DNA of 64,000 bases from Burkholderia arboris. GTDB taxonomy: Bacteria > Pseudomonadota > Gammaproteobacteria > Burkholderiales > Burkholderiaceae. The stretch spans positions 1 through 64,000 of the forward strand of contig NZ_CABVPX010000011.1 in NCBI RefSeq assembly GCF_902499125.1, written 5' to 3'. The position numbers and the translations under genes are program-made. The notes below the pieces were generated by a model. It was not told the origin of the DNA, made no database searches, and saw only the letters and a program-made list of their open reading frames with translations. Below, one piece after another: positions 30,114 through 38,948 of this stretch (position 1 is its first letter; every line of letters begins with the position of its first letter).

Positions 30114-30782
30114 ATGCGTATCGACGTACAGCATTCCCAGCACGACATCGACGACGAACTCGACCTCCTTCATGAACGCCTCCACCAGCCGGGCCATCGC
30201 CTGCACGGCCTGCCGGCCGTCGCGCTCGGCCGCTCGGGCCTGATCGTCCGCCACCGCGAAGCGGATGGCGAATACTTCCTGTACGTCGAAGATCCGGCCG
30301 CGCGCCAGCTCGCCGGCTACACGGTGTTCAACCGGCTGCCCGAGATCCCGCGCCGCGCCGACCGCTACCTGCGCGCGCCGCACACGCGGCTGCGCGGCTC
30401 GGCGCAACGCAAAGGCGTCGCGACGACGCTGTACCGCTGGGGGCTCGACGCGGGCCTGTGCCTGCTCAGCGGCGCGCGCCAGTCGGTCGGTGCCGCGCAG
30501 TTGTGGACGGCGCTCGCGCAGGATTACCGGCACGGCTTCGTCGATGTCGCGGGCCGTGCGCTGCACTATCTCGGCGATGTCGTCGCCGACGACGTGCACG
30601 GTGCGCTGCATACGCGGCGGCTGTTGCTCGGGAATGGATGGACGATGACGGAATTCGCGCGGGCGGCCGGCATGAGCGATACGGAACCGGTTCGGTGCGA
30701 TCCCGCGATGGTATTAAACGCGACACGCCGGGACGCAAGCATCGGCAACGGACACGACGACGCCCGGCCGCCGATGCGATAA
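30114..30782 (+). CDS. GNAT-like hypothetical protein
   Basis: A 222-residue protein of unknown function. The central part (residues 60-140) contains LRGSAQRKGVATTLYRWGLD then LCLLSGARQSVGAAQLWTAL. The Q/R-x-x-G-x-A/G-like turn with RKGVAT followed by a helix resembles the acetyl-CoA-binding motif A of GNAT acetyltransferases, and a late Leu/Trp helix is also usual for that fold. The C-terminal 50 residues look disordered. No transmembrane segment or signal peptide. The GNAT assignment is a pattern judgement only. Confidence 0.55.
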   Translation: MRIDVQHSQHDIDDELDLLHERLHQPGHRLHGLPAVALGRSGLIVRHREADGEYFLYVEDPAARQLAGYTVFNRLPEIPRRADRYLRAPHTRLRGSAQRKGVATTLYRWGLDAGLCLLSGARQSVGAAQLWTALAQDYRHGFVDVAGRALHYLGDVVADDVHGALHTRRLLLGNGWTMTEFARAAGMSDTEPVRCDPAMVLNATRRDASIGNGHDDARPPMR

Positions 30783-30838
30783 TCCGTCGGATCCGCGCGA
30801 CGCGGCTGCGCATTGCGCGCCAACCGAAACGCACCTCG

Positions 30839-31411
30839 ATGACCACCGATCCCCGACCCGACGCCGACCGCCGCATCGACATCGTCGCGCTGTGCGGCAG
30901 CCTCCGCGCGCAATCGTACAACGCCGCACTGCTCGATGCGGCCGCACGCGTCGCCCCGCACGGCATGCATGTCACGCGCTTCGATCGTCTCGGCGAATTC
31001 CCGTTGTTCAATCCCGATGCCGAATATCCGTCGCCTGCTGCGGTGCGCGACCTGATCGACCGCCTGAACGCAGCCGACGGCATGCTGATCGCCAGCCCGG
31101 AATACGCACACGGCGTAACGGGCGTGATGAAGAACGCGCTGGACTGGGTCGTGGGATGCGAAGCGGTCGTGTACAAACCGGTCGCGGTGCTGAATGCGTC
31201 ACCGCGCGCGACCCATGCGGACGCGGCGCTGCGGGAAACGCTGTCGGTGATGTCGGCGCGCATCGTCGAACCCGCGTCGATCACGCTGCCGGTTCTCGGG
31301 AGCCAGCTCGACGCGGCCGGCATCGCCGCGCATCCGCCGTTCGCGTCGGCGCTCGCCGACGCGTTGCACGCGCTGCGCGCGGCAATCGACGCCACGCCGC
31401 CGGGCCGATAG
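30839..31411 (+). CDS. NADPH-dependent FMN reductase
   Basis: A 190-residue flavodoxin-fold reductase. The FMN phosphate loop is ALCGSLRAQSYNAALL (about residues 17-32), and the isoalloxazine contact SPEYAHGVTGVMKNALDW (about 85-102) is the family signature (PEYN-S-P-G-LKNAIDW type). Such enzymes reduce FMN, quinones, azo compounds or metals such as chromate with NAD(P)H. ATG 30839 fits the usual length. Its right neighbour is convergent. Confidence 0.9.
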   Translation: MTTDPRPDADRRIDIVALCGSLRAQSYNAALLDAAARVAPHGMHVTRFDRLGEFPLFNPDAEYPSPAAVRDLIDRLNAADGMLIASPEYAHGVTGVMKNALDWVVGCEAVVYKPVAVLNASPRATHADAALRETLSVMSARIVEPASITLPVLGSQLDAAGIAAHPPFASALADALHALRAAIDATPPGR

Positions 31412-31445
31412 GCAACCCGCACGCCCGAACGCGTGCGGCATCGCG

Positions 31446-32072
31446 TTATCGCGCCTTGGCGCGCGTCACCTTCTTCGCCGGCTTGGCCGCCTTTGCGCGC
31501 GGCGCTTCCTTCTCGGGCTGCGCGCCGCCGCCGGCGAGATCCTCGAGCCACGCGAGCGCATCGACATAGGACAGGAACTGCTGCAGGTATTCAGGCGACA
31601 ACTCGCGCATCGTCGCAAGCGACCGGTGCACGAGACTGTTCGAATTGAGCGGCCCCGCGTTGCGCGGCACCTGGTCGAGCGATTGCCGGTACTGCTGTTC
31701 CGTGCGGACTTTCGACCACATCGCGCGGAAGTAGTCGACCAGTTCGGGATCGAGCCCGCGCCGGTCGGCCTGCGCATCGCGAGCCAGCCCTTCGACGAGC
31801 GCCGCGAGCCCGCCATGTGCGGGCGCCGCCGTCACGGCAGCCAGCGCGTCGCGCATGGGGCCGGCTTCACCGGCCCGCGCAACGACCTCGGCAAAACCGT
31901 CGAGCAACGTCGCCAGCCGCGCGTCGAGCAACGCGCGCGCGCCGCCCTCGAGCGCGGCCGCGCGCCGTTCGAGCGCGTCGATCCGGTGAAAGCGCACGGG
32001 ATCGAGCTGGTCGGCGCCCTGCTCGCGCCATGCGTCGAGCGTTGCGCGCACGTGCGTCGCGTCGCCCGTCAC
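31446..32072 (-). CDS. DUF2894 domain protein of a four-gene motor-like operon
   Basis: A 208-residue cytoplasmic protein. The N-terminal half is helical; the conserved block at about residues 115-178 reads RAMWSKVRTEQQYRQSL, then VPRNAGPLNSNSLVHRSL and SPEYLQQFLSYVDALAWLE, which I recognise as DUF2894. The last 30 residues are a Lys/Ala-rich tail. Its start overlaps the OmpA-like stop by 4 bp (ATGA), so it is made together with the membrane pair. DUF2894 genes recur beside DUF3348, DUF802 and OmpA genes in Burkholderia and Xanthomonas. No enzymatic motif is visible; a scaffolding or adaptor role for the membrane complex is my inference. Confidence 0.85.
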   Translation of the reverse strand: MTGDATHVRATLDAWREQGADQLDPVRFHRIDALERRAAALEGGARALLDARLATLLDGFAEVVARAGEAGPMRDALAAVTAAPAHGGLAALVEGLARDAQADRRGLDPELVDYFRAMWSKVRTEQQYRQSLDQVPRNAGPLNSNSLVHRSLATMRELSPEYLQQFLSYVDALAWLEDLAGGGAQPEKEAPRAKAAKPAKKVTRAKAR

Positions 32073-32713
32073 TTCGCCTTCCCTCCGTTCGATGCCGACT
32101 TGCGCGGCACCGGCGCGATCTCCACGCGGCGGTTCTTCGCGCGGCCTTCATCGTCCGCGTTCGAGCTGACCGGCTGCTCGGAGCCGAACGCAGCCGCGAA
32201 CACCGACGCCGCCGGTACGCCGGCGTCGATCAGCGCGCGCGTGACCGTCAACGCGCGCTTGGCCGACAGCTCCCAGTTGTCCGCGAACAGGCGGTTGCCG
32301 GCATGCACCTGCTGGTCGTCGGCGAAGCCGCTGATCATCAGGATCTCGTCGCGCGTCTTCAGGTACGTGGCCAGCGGTACAGCCAGCGTCTTCAGCAGGT
32401 CGCGGCCCGCCGGCTGCAACTGATCGGAGTTCAGCGCAAACAGCACGTTGCCGCTGATGCCGATGCGCCCGTTCACGAGCGTCACGCGGCCGGCCGCGAG
32501 CGGCCCGGCGAGCGCCTGTTCGAGCGACTTGCGCTGCTGCGCCTCGAGCTGGCGCGCACGCACGGCTTCCTCGAGCTTCGACGTCAACTGAAGCTGCATG
32601 CCGATCACGCCGACGAGGATCAGCACGAACGCGCCGAGCAACACCGACATCAGGTCGGCGAACGCGGGCCATACCGGCGCCGATTCCGCGCCGCCGTCGA
32701 TTTCGTCGTGCAT
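32069..32713 (-). CDS. OmpA/MotB-like peptidoglycan-binding stator subunit
   Basis: A 214-residue protein with one N-terminal TM helix (about residues 19-42). Asp20 sits at the mouth of the helix (FADLMSVLLGAFVLIL), the position of the proton-carrying Asp of MotB, ExbD, TolR and ZorB. A short coiled-coil linker follows, then an OmpA C-terminal domain (about 88-200). That domain contains SGFADDQQV, NWELSAKRALTVTRAL and GRAKNRRVEI, the features that bind diaminopimelate in peptidoglycan. It starts 3 bp after the DUF802 stop. With DUF802 as the MotA/ExbB-like partner it should form an ion-driven unit anchored to the cell wall. Confidence 0.88.
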   Translation of the reverse strand: MHDEIDGGAESAPVWPAFADLMSVLLGAFVLILVGVIGMQLQLTSKLEEAVRARQLEAQQRKSLEQALAGPLAAGRVTLVNGRIGISGNVLFALNSDQLQPAGRDLLKTLAVPLATYLKTRDEILMISGFADDQQVHAGNRLFADNWELSAKRALTVTRALIDAGVPAASVFAAAFGSEQPVSSNADDEGRAKNRRVEIAPVPRKSASNGGKAK

Positions 32714-32716
32714 GCG

Positions 32717-35700
32717 TTACGCTCCGACGGGTGCCCGCCGGCCGGCGAGATGCTGCAGGTCTTCGACGATCTGCTTCTGCGACATCACGCTCAGGTCGAT
32801 CACCTCGCGCGCCTGCGCGACGTAGTACTCGAGCTGCTCGTCACTGCGCGCGAGCGATTTCTCGAGCGCGGCCTCGATGCGCTGCAGATGGGTCAGCAGC
32901 TTGTCGTTCGATTCGCCGAATACCTGTACGGCCATCCCGAACGCATCGCCGAGGCTCGCCACTTCGACGGCGCCGGCCGTGACCTGCGCGGCCACCGAGT
33001 CAAGCTTGCGCGTTTCGGCATCGACGGTGTCGTTGAAGCGCGCGCCGACGCGATCGAGCAGATCGGCCGACGTGCTGACGAGCGCGTCGATCGCGGTGCG
33101 CTGTTCGGTCGACGCGTGGTTGACCGCGCCGAGCAGCGTTTCGAGCGTCGCGAGCAGGCGGCTGCGCTCCTCGAGCGTCGCGGTGTCGCGCACCATGCTG
33201 TCGGACAGGCGCTGGCGCAGTTCGGCGACGACGTCGGCCGCGGCCTTCGGTGCTTCCGACGCAGCCTGCACGAGGCGTGCGATTTCGTTGATCGTGTCGC
33301 TCGCGTGCACTTGCGCCTGCGCGGTGATGTCGTTCGCGGTGCGGGTCAGCGTGTCGCAGATGTCCTGCTGGCGCGTCGCGGCCTGCGCGCTCGTCTGCGC
33401 CCATTCGTCGCGCAGCGCGGCCGCCATCGCGGCGAGCGAATCGTTCCATGCGGACAGGCGGGCTTCGTCGCGTGCGGCCAGTTGCGTCTGCAGGCCGGCA
33501 TGCGAGTCGCGAATCGTCGACAGCAAGTCGTTCGAGCGTTGTTCGAACGTTGCAGCTTGCGTGGTCAGATCGCGCGTCGTCTGGGCGAGCGCGTCGCAGA
33601 TTTCCTGCTGACGGCCGGCGCTGTGCACACCCGCGCGCTGCCATTCGTCACCCAGCTTCGCGGCCATCGCGGCCAGCGAGTCGTTCCATGCCGACAGGCG
33701 CGCTTCATCGCGTGCGGCGAGCTGCGATTGCAGGCCCGTATGCGAATCGCGGATCGTCGACAGCAGGTCGTTCGAGCGTTGTTCGAACGTCGACGCCTGC
33801 GTGGTGAGGTCGCGCGTCGTCTGGGCGAGCGCGTCGCAGATTTCCTGCTGACGGCCGGCGCTGTGCACACCCGCGCGCTGCCATTCGTCGCCGAGCTTCG
33901 CGGCCATCGCGGCCAGCGAGTCGTTCCATGCCGACAGACGTTCTTCGTCGCGTGCCGCGAGCTGCGATTGCAGGCCCGTATGCGAATCGCGGATCGTCGA
34001 CAGCAGATCGGTCGAGCGCTGTTCGAACGTCGAAGCCTGCGTGGTGAGGTCGCGCGTCGTTTGGGCGAGCGCGTCGCAGATTTCCTGCTGGCGGCCCGCG
34101 CTATGCACGCCCGCGCGCTGCCATTCGTCACCCAGCTTCGTGGCCATCGCGGCCAGCGAGTCGTTCCATGCCGACAAACGTTCGTCGTCGCGTGCGGCAA
34201 GCTGCGCTTGCAGGCCCGTATGCGACTCGCGAATCGTCGACAGCAGATCGCTCGAACGTTGTTCGAACGTCGAAGCCTGCGTGGTGAGATCACGCGTCGT
34301 CTGGGCAAGCGCATCGCAGATTTCCTGCTGGCGGCCCGCGCTATGCACACCCGCGCGCTGCCATTCGTCGCCCAGCTTCGCGGCCATCGCGGCCAGCGAG
34401 TCGTTCCACGCCGTGAGGCGCTGTTCGTCGCGCACCGCCAGATCGGTCTGCAGCCCCGCGTGCGACTCGCGCATCGCGGCGAGCGTCGCGCCCGAATGGC
34501 GCTCGAACGTCGCGGCGGCTTCACCCAACGCCCGCGCGTGCTGGCCCGCGAGCGCCTCGCCGACCTGCTCCTGACGCGCCAGCGCATCGCGCCACGCATC
34601 CGACAGCCGGCCTTCGGTCGATTCGAGACGCGTCGCGACGCCGTCGAGCAGGTCCGTCGAACGCTGCGCGAAGGTGTCGGTGAACTGGCCGAGCGTCGTC
34701 TGCAGTCGCTGCGCGACGGCGTCGCCCGCCTGACGTTGTTCGTCGATCGCGCGGTTCCAGACGGCCGTCACGTTGCCGGTGGTCTTCTCGAAGCCTGCCG
34801 TCAGCCCGTCGAGCTGACGCTGCACGGCGCCGGTCACGGTGTCGCGCAGCGCGGCCATCTCCTGCGCGAGCCCCGTCATCGTCGCGGCGACGACCGGCTG
34901 CAGCGCTGCACCGGCCACCCGTGCGCTTTCGGCGGCGCTTTCCTTCAGCGCGTCGCCGACGTTCGACGCGAGCCCCGCATACGCGCGCTCGGTCCGGTCG
35001 AAAAACGCCTGCTGGCTTTCAAGCTGACGGTCGTGCAGCGCAACGCTGCGCGCCTCGAGCGTCGTCATCATCGTCTGCAGCCGGTCAACCAGCGCCGGCA
35101 TCACGTCGGCCTGGCGCTGCAGCAGCCGGAACGATTCGTCGCGCTGATGCGCGGACGAATGCACGCGCAGCGTCGTCGCGATCTTCGCGTCGAGCTGCTG
35201 GGCCGCATCGATCCGCTCGCGGCGCACGAGCGCGGACAGCAGCCCGAGCATCGCGGACGTCGCGACACCGGCGATCGACGTGCCGAACGCGAACCCGAGC
35301 CCCTTCACCGGCGCGATCAGCGACGCGCGGATCGCATCGAGATCGGTCGCGCTTTCGAGTGCGGCGCCGGTGCCCTTCAGCGTGACGACCATCCCGAGCA
35401 GCGTACCGAGCATGCCGAGCAGCACCAGCAGGCCGACGAGGTAAGGCGTGAGCGCCGGGCCGGGCAGCGCGACGCGTGCGCCTTCGACACGGGCGCGCAC
35501 CGCGCCGCGCAGGCCCGGGTGCAGGGTGTCGAGCCATGTGTCGAGCGTCGCGGGCGGCTCGGTCAGGCCGGCCACCGCGCGCGACAGCGTGGCGGTCGCC
35601 TGCCGGTAGCGCAGCAGCTCCCACGCGCCGGCGACGTAGCACGCGCCGATCAGCAGCGTGACGGCCGACGCCAGCGGGTTCGACGCGATATAGCCGACAC

Positions 35701-35764
35701 CGATCCAGCCCACTGCGAGCAGACCGGCGACGAAGACAACGAGATCAAGGCGAATTCTGGACAT
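32717..35764 (-). CDS. DUF802 MotA/ExbB-like membrane protein with long repeat tail
   Basis: A 1015-residue protein. TM helices lie near residues 7-26, 31-51, 105-128 and 155-179; the last two carry LVLLGMLGTLLGMVVTLKG and GLGFAFGTSIAGVATSAMLG, the pattern of the channel-lining helices of MotA, ExbB, TolQ and ZorA. The remaining 830 residues are a helical, Ala/Gln/Arg-rich cytoplasmic tail containing five 80-residue repeats (about 445-815) with the core AWNDSLAAMAAKLGDEWQ. It lies between DUF3348 (10-bp gap) and the OmpA-like gene (3-bp gap). A pentamer with such a tail would project deep into the cytoplasm, much like ZorA. Function unknown. Confidence 0.86.
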   Translation of the reverse strand: MSRIRLDLVVFVAGLLAVGWIGVGYIASNPLASAVTLLIGACYVAGAWELLRYRQATATLSRAVAGLTEPPATLDTWLDTLHPGLRGAVRARVEGARVALPGPALTPYLVGLLVLLGMLGTLLGMVVTLKGTGAALESATDLDAIRASLIAPVKGLGFAFGTSIAGVATSAMLGLLSALVRRERIDAAQQLDAKIATTLRVHSSAHQRDESFRLLQRQADVMPALVDRLQTMMTTLEARSVALHDRQLESQQAFFDRTERAYAGLASNVGDALKESAAESARVAGAALQPVVAATMTGLAQEMAALRDTVTGAVQRQLDGLTAGFEKTTGNVTAVWNRAIDEQRQAGDAVAQRLQTTLGQFTDTFAQRSTDLLDGVATRLESTEGRLSDAWRDALARQEQVGEALAGQHARALGEAAATFERHSGATLAAMRESHAGLQTDLAVRDEQRLTAWNDSLAAMAAKLGDEWQRAGVHSAGRQQEICDALAQTTRDLTTQASTFEQRSSDLLSTIRESHTGLQAQLAARDDERLSAWNDSLAAMATKLGDEWQRAGVHSAGRQQEICDALAQTTRDLTTQASTFEQRSTDLLSTIRDSHTGLQSQLAARDEERLSAWNDSLAAMAAKLGDEWQRAGVHSAGRQQEICDALAQTTRDLTTQASTFEQRSNDLLSTIRDSHTGLQSQLAARDEARLSAWNDSLAAMAAKLGDEWQRAGVHSAGRQQEICDALAQTTRDLTTQAATFEQRSNDLLSTIRDSHAGLQTQLAARDEARLSAWNDSLAAMAAALRDEWAQTSAQAATRQQDICDTLTRTANDITAQAQVHASDTINEIARLVQAASEAPKAAADVVAELRQRLSDSMVRDTATLEERSRLLATLETLLGAVNHASTEQRTAIDALVSTSADLLDRVGARFNDTVDAETRKLDSVAAQVTAGAVEVASLGDAFGMAVQVFGESNDKLLTHLQRIEAALEKSLARSDEQLEYYVAQAREVIDLSVMSQKQIVEDLQHLAGRRAPVGA
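33320..34440 (-). repeat. five 240-bp in-frame tandem repeats in the DUF802 gene
   Basis: The same 240-bp unit recurs with exact periodicity; for example the tract TCGCAGAT.TCCTGCTGGCG marks units near 33353, 33593, 33833, 34073 and 34313. The inner copies are nearly identical at DNA level, while the outer copies diverge, as expected from unequal crossing-over or gene conversion. Confidence 0.92.
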
Positions 35765-35774
35765 AGCGTGTTGA

Positions 35775-36566
35775 TTAGCAGGTGCGAAGGGCCGCGAGCA
35801 GCCCGTCTACCGTTTGAAACCGGACTTCGAGTTCGGCAAGCAGGATGCTTTGCATCTCGTCGCGAAACGTATCGAGCCATGTGCCGGGCACGATGGCCGC
35901 GACGGTCGCGACGGTCGTAGTGTCGGCCGCCGCGCGATCGTCAGCCGGATCGGCCGGGTCGGCGGCGGCTGCCGCGGCGGCGGATTCGGCATCGGCCAGC
36001 GCCTGCCGCTCCGCGTCGCGCAACCGCCCGAACCGCGTGCCGAGCAGCGCGGGCACGGCCGACAGCAGGCTGCGCTCGCGCGCGCCGAGCACGCGCTCCA
36101 TGATCGTGTCGAGCGTCGCGAGCCGCGCCATCCCGGACGAGCGCGCGGCGAGCGCGACCCGCAGGCGGCCGCGCAACTGGCCGATCGCCGTCTCCATATC
36201 CTGTTGGAGGGTCAGATAACGCTGGCGGAAGTCCGCGAAATCGGCCGTATCGGCGGCCGGCGGCGGCAGGTCGCCGGGCCGGCGCCGCGCGCGCGGCCGG
36301 TTGGTGGCCGTGATCGCCTGCGCGAGGTCGTGCCGCACGCGTGTGCAGTCGCGTTCCGCATCGTAGCCGCGCACGCCGGCCGCGACGCCCGGCGGGCTCG
36401 CAGTCAGCGCGGACGACAGCGTGATCGCGTCGGTCCAGCCGAGCCACTGGCTCAGCCGGTCGGACAGCGTCTGCCGGGATTCCGCGACGTCGGCATCGGC
36501 CAGGCGCGCGAGCAGCCGGACGAGTGTCGGACCGCTCAGCGCCGGGCGCGGAGGTGCTTGCACCAT
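35775..36566 (-). CDS. DUF3348 domain protein
   Basis: A 263-residue protein. The conserved N-terminal block LSGPTLVRLLARLADADV with SDRLSQWLGWTDAITLSSAL (residues about 10-58) identifies DUF3348. The middle is helical, and a low-complexity Ala/Asp linker near 205-225 precedes a C-terminal helix. ATG 36566 is chosen since the family begins just before this block; the frame extends further upstream without homology. It is the first gene of the operon DUF3348-DUF802-OmpA-DUF2894. The protein is soluble and without catalytic motifs; in context it may be a cytoplasmic partner of the motor-like pair. Confidence 0.85.
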   Translation of the reverse strand: MVQAPPRPALSGPTLVRLLARLADADVAESRQTLSDRLSQWLGWTDAITLSSALTASPPGVAAGVRGYDAERDCTRVRHDLAQAITATNRPRARRRPGDLPPPAADTADFADFRQRYLTLQQDMETAIGQLRGRLRVALAARSSGMARLATLDTIMERVLGARERSLLSAVPALLGTRFGRLRDAERQALADAESAAAAAAADPADPADDRAAADTTTVATVAAIVPGTWLDTFRDEMQSILLAELEVRFQTVDGLLAALRTC

Positions 36567-36875
36567 GCTGCAAACCGTCAAAAAAGGCAGCAGTTTACAC
36601 GTCGCCGGGAGGTCGGCCGCCAGAATCGGGCGCGCGACGCCGTCCGGCGCGTCGTGCGACACACGCGAACGCCCGTCGCGCAAGGCTCGGCAGGCGGTGG
36701 CGGGGAGTCGGGAACAGGGCTGGCGGCAGCTCGGCGAGCGGCCGCGTCATGAGGAAGCAACGCGTTTGCGGAACCCCGCTGCGCGATCGGGCGGCGGCCC
36801 GGCCGGTTCGCGCCGGCGGCCAGCCCGGGGATGGCTGGCCGCCGTACGATGCGTGTCAGGTCAGGAACGAGGCGG
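36567..36875. other. intergenic region with LysE-gene hairpin
   Basis: It contains the promoter region of the DUF3348 operon and a 12-bp perfect inverted repeat (36814-36825 with 36833-36844, 7-nt loop). The repeat lies 32 bp past the LysE stop and is probably its terminator, although there is no T-run. No gene is visible. Confidence 0.55.
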
Positions 36876-37514
36876 TCAGATCCCCGCCTTCGGCGCGTTC
36901 AGGATCAGCCGCAGCCCGAGCAGCGTGATCGCACCGGCCGCGATGCGGTCGACCCACTTCTTGGCGCGCAGGTAAAGCTCGCGCGGCCGGCGCGTCGAGA
37001 AGCACAGCGCGACGAGCGTGTACCAGCCGAATTCGACGGCGAACACCAGCGGCGGCAGCACGAGGTAACACCACAGCGGCGGATGCTGCGGGAGCAGCGC
37101 CGCGAAAATGCTGCCGTACCAGATCGCCGTCTTCGGGTTGCTGAGCTGGGTCGTGAGGCCCGTCAGGAACGACTTGCGCGCGCTGCCGCCCGCCATCGCC
37201 TGCGGGTCGTCCATCGCGATCGGCCGGTCGGCGCCGCGCCAGATCTTCGACGCCATGTAGATCAGGTATGCGCCGCCCGCGACCTTGAGGCCCACATAGA
37301 GCCATTCGACGGCTTGCAGCAGCGTGTAGAGCCCGGCCAGCGCGACGCCGCCGAACACGATGCCGCCGATGCCCATGCCCAGCGCGGTGGCGAGCCCGTC
37401 GCGGCGCGACAGCCCGATCGAATTGCGGGCAACCAGCACGAAGCTCGGGCCCGGAATCATCGCGCCGAGAAACAGCGCAGCCAGGATGGCGAGTACGGCA
37501 GCCGATGCAGTCAT
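36876..37514 (-). CDS. LysE/RhtB-family amino-acid exporter
   Basis: A 212-residue, six-helix membrane protein. The N-terminal GAMIPGPSFVLVARNSIGLSR is the LysE/RhtB signature (PGPxxxxVxxNxxxxGRR), and LTTQLSNPKTAIWYGSIFAA matches the second conserved segment with Asn-Pro-Lys. Such proteins export amino acids or homoserine lactone-like compounds. ATG 37514 is preceded by AAGGAGACTTCG. It is transcribed away from the GNAT gene at 37666. Substrate not determined. Confidence 0.9.
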   Translation of the reverse strand: MTASAAVLAILAALFLGAMIPGPSFVLVARNSIGLSRRDGLATALGMGIGGIVFGGVALAGLYTLLQAVEWLYVGLKVAGGAYLIYMASKIWRGADRPIAMDDPQAMAGGSARKSFLTGLTTQLSNPKTAIWYGSIFAALLPQHPPLWCYLVLPPLVFAVEFGWYTLVALCFSTRRPRELYLRAKKWVDRIAAGAITLLGLRLILNAPKAGI

Positions 37515-37665
37515 CGAAGTCTCCTTGGTCAGCGGCGCCGATTCGCCGGCGCCGGCGTGTCGTTTCCGACGGTCGAGCCGCTGATTCTGGCACGCTTCGC
37601 ACGTGGCCGAAAGCGGCCGCGCGCTGCTATGCTGACCCTTTTTCCCGTCATCCCGCCCCGCCGCC

Positions 37666-38130
37666 ATGATCGAAATCCGCGCCGCCTGCTACCCCGACGA
37701 CGCCGCAGCCGTCGAAGCGATCTTCCGCGAGTACATCGCGAGCCCGACCGTCAGCCTCGAATTCCAGGACTACGAGCCGGAAATCGCCGCGCTGCCCGGC
37801 AAATACGCGGCGCCGCGCGGGTTGCTGCTGCTCGCGTGGCACGGCGAGCGCGTGGTCGGCTGCGCGGCGTTTCGCGAAATCGACGATACGGCGTGCGAGA
37901 TGAAGCGTGTGTACGTACGCCCCGAGGCGCGCGGGCTGAATGTCGGCCGCCAGCTCGTCGAACGGCTGCTGCGCGACGCGAAGGCGGCCGGCTACGCGCG
38001 CATGTGCCTCGACGTGCTTCCGGAGTTCGTCGCCGCACGGCAACTGTATGCGTCGCTCGGTTTTACGCCCGCACCGCCCGTCGCGTTCAATCCGGTGCCG
38101 GGCACCGAATTTCTCGGGCGCGATCTGTAA
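37666..38130 (+). CDS. GNAT-family N-acetyltransferase
   Basis: A 154-residue acetyltransferase with a complete GNAT core: strand beta4 (MKRVYVRPEARG), the acetyl-CoA pyrophosphate loop ARGLNVGRQLVERLL (Q/R-x-x-G-x-G/A form) and the LYASLGFTP motif near the C-terminus. Length is typical. The substrate is unknown. It is divergent from the LysE exporter, and a secreted protein follows 48 bp later in the same direction. Confidence 0.9.
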   Translation: MIEIRAACYPDDAAAVEAIFREYIASPTVSLEFQDYEPEIAALPGKYAAPRGLLLLAWHGERVVGCAAFREIDDTACEMKRVYVRPEARGLNVGRQLVERLLRDAKAAGYARMCLDVLPEFVAARQLYASLGFTPAPPVAFNPVPGTEFLGRDL

Positions 38131-38178
38131 CCGCCCGCGGCCAGCAACCCTTTCCTCCTTTCGACCGGACCTCCCGCC

Positions 38179-38757
38179 ATGCGCGTTCTCCGCCTCGCTA
38201 CCCTGCTGCTCCCGTTGCTCGCGGCGCTGCCTGCCGCCGCCCGCGCCGACGACCTGCCGAAGTCGATCGCCACGCAACTGCCGCCCGGCTACCAGCCGCT
38301 GCTCGCGAAAGCCGGGCCGGCGCTCGACAACGGGCGGCACAGTTTTCTCGTCGTCGCGCATCGCGCGGTCGATACGCGCGAACAACCGTCGCCGCGCCCG
38401 CTGCTGATCTACGAGGAGCAGGCCGACCGCACCTTCCGGCTCGCCGCGCGCAACGACCAGGTGGTGCTGCGCGCGAACGAAGGCGGCCAGTGCGATCCGT
38501 TCGATCCCGACGATGCCGCCGACAACGGCCTTGCGGTGAAGGGCCGCTATTTCACGGTGCAGAACTTCGTCGCGTGCGGGCAGCACTGGACCGACTACAT
38601 CACGTTCCGCTACGACCCGCGCACGCACGGCTGGCTGTTCTCGAACCAGATCGTCACCGAATCGTTCCCGATCGACGACAAGCCCGACCACGTCACCGTC
38701 ACGCGCGCCGACGCGCACCAGCCGGTGTCGTTCGGGCAGTGGAAACGCAAGGACTAG
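38179..38757 (+). CDS. exported protein of unknown function
   Basis: A 192-residue protein with a Sec signal peptide (LATLLLPLLAALPAAARA, cleavage near ARA-DD). The mature domain alternates short strands; notable segments are VVLRANEGGQCDPFDPDD, NGLAVKGRYFTVQNFVACGQ and WTDYITFRYD. The two Cys (QCDPF and VACGQ) may form a disulfide. The pattern resembles periplasmic beta-propeller-like or FG-GAP-like proteins found in Proteobacteria, but I do not recognise the family. It follows a GNAT gene, possibly in one transcript. Confidence 0.65.
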   Translation: MRVLRLATLLLPLLAALPAAARADDLPKSIATQLPPGYQPLLAKAGPALDNGRHSFLVVAHRAVDTREQPSPRPLLIYEEQADRTFRLAARNDQVVLRANEGGQCDPFDPDDAADNGLAVKGRYFTVQNFVACGQHWTDYITFRYDPRTHGWLFSNQIVTESFPIDDKPDHVTVTRADAHQPVSFGQWKRKD

Positions 38758-38948
38758 CCGCCGCGCGCGGCACGCATCGATGCCGTCGGCAGCGCCGTGG
38801 TTTCCATGCGGCGGCCATCGCCCGCCCGCCTCTCGCGACGCCGCGCCAACAGGTCTACCATAGGCGCTCGTCGCCCCTCGGCGACCGCGGGCACGGCACG
38901 CGGTTCGCGCCTGCCCCTTTCCTCGCTGCATCCGCCCAGGAGGACGTC

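Noticed and set aside
31817..35920. 1367-codon plus-strand frame opposite the DUF802 and OmpA genes
   Set aside because: Antisense shadow; its internal repeats only mirror the 240-bp repeats of the real gene.
31446..36566. Calling the DUF3348-DUF802-OmpA-DUF2894 operon a Zorya defence system
   Set aside because: No ZorC, ZorD (helicase) or ZorE (nuclease) gene is adjacent and the surroundings are not a defence island; only the membrane pair is analogous.
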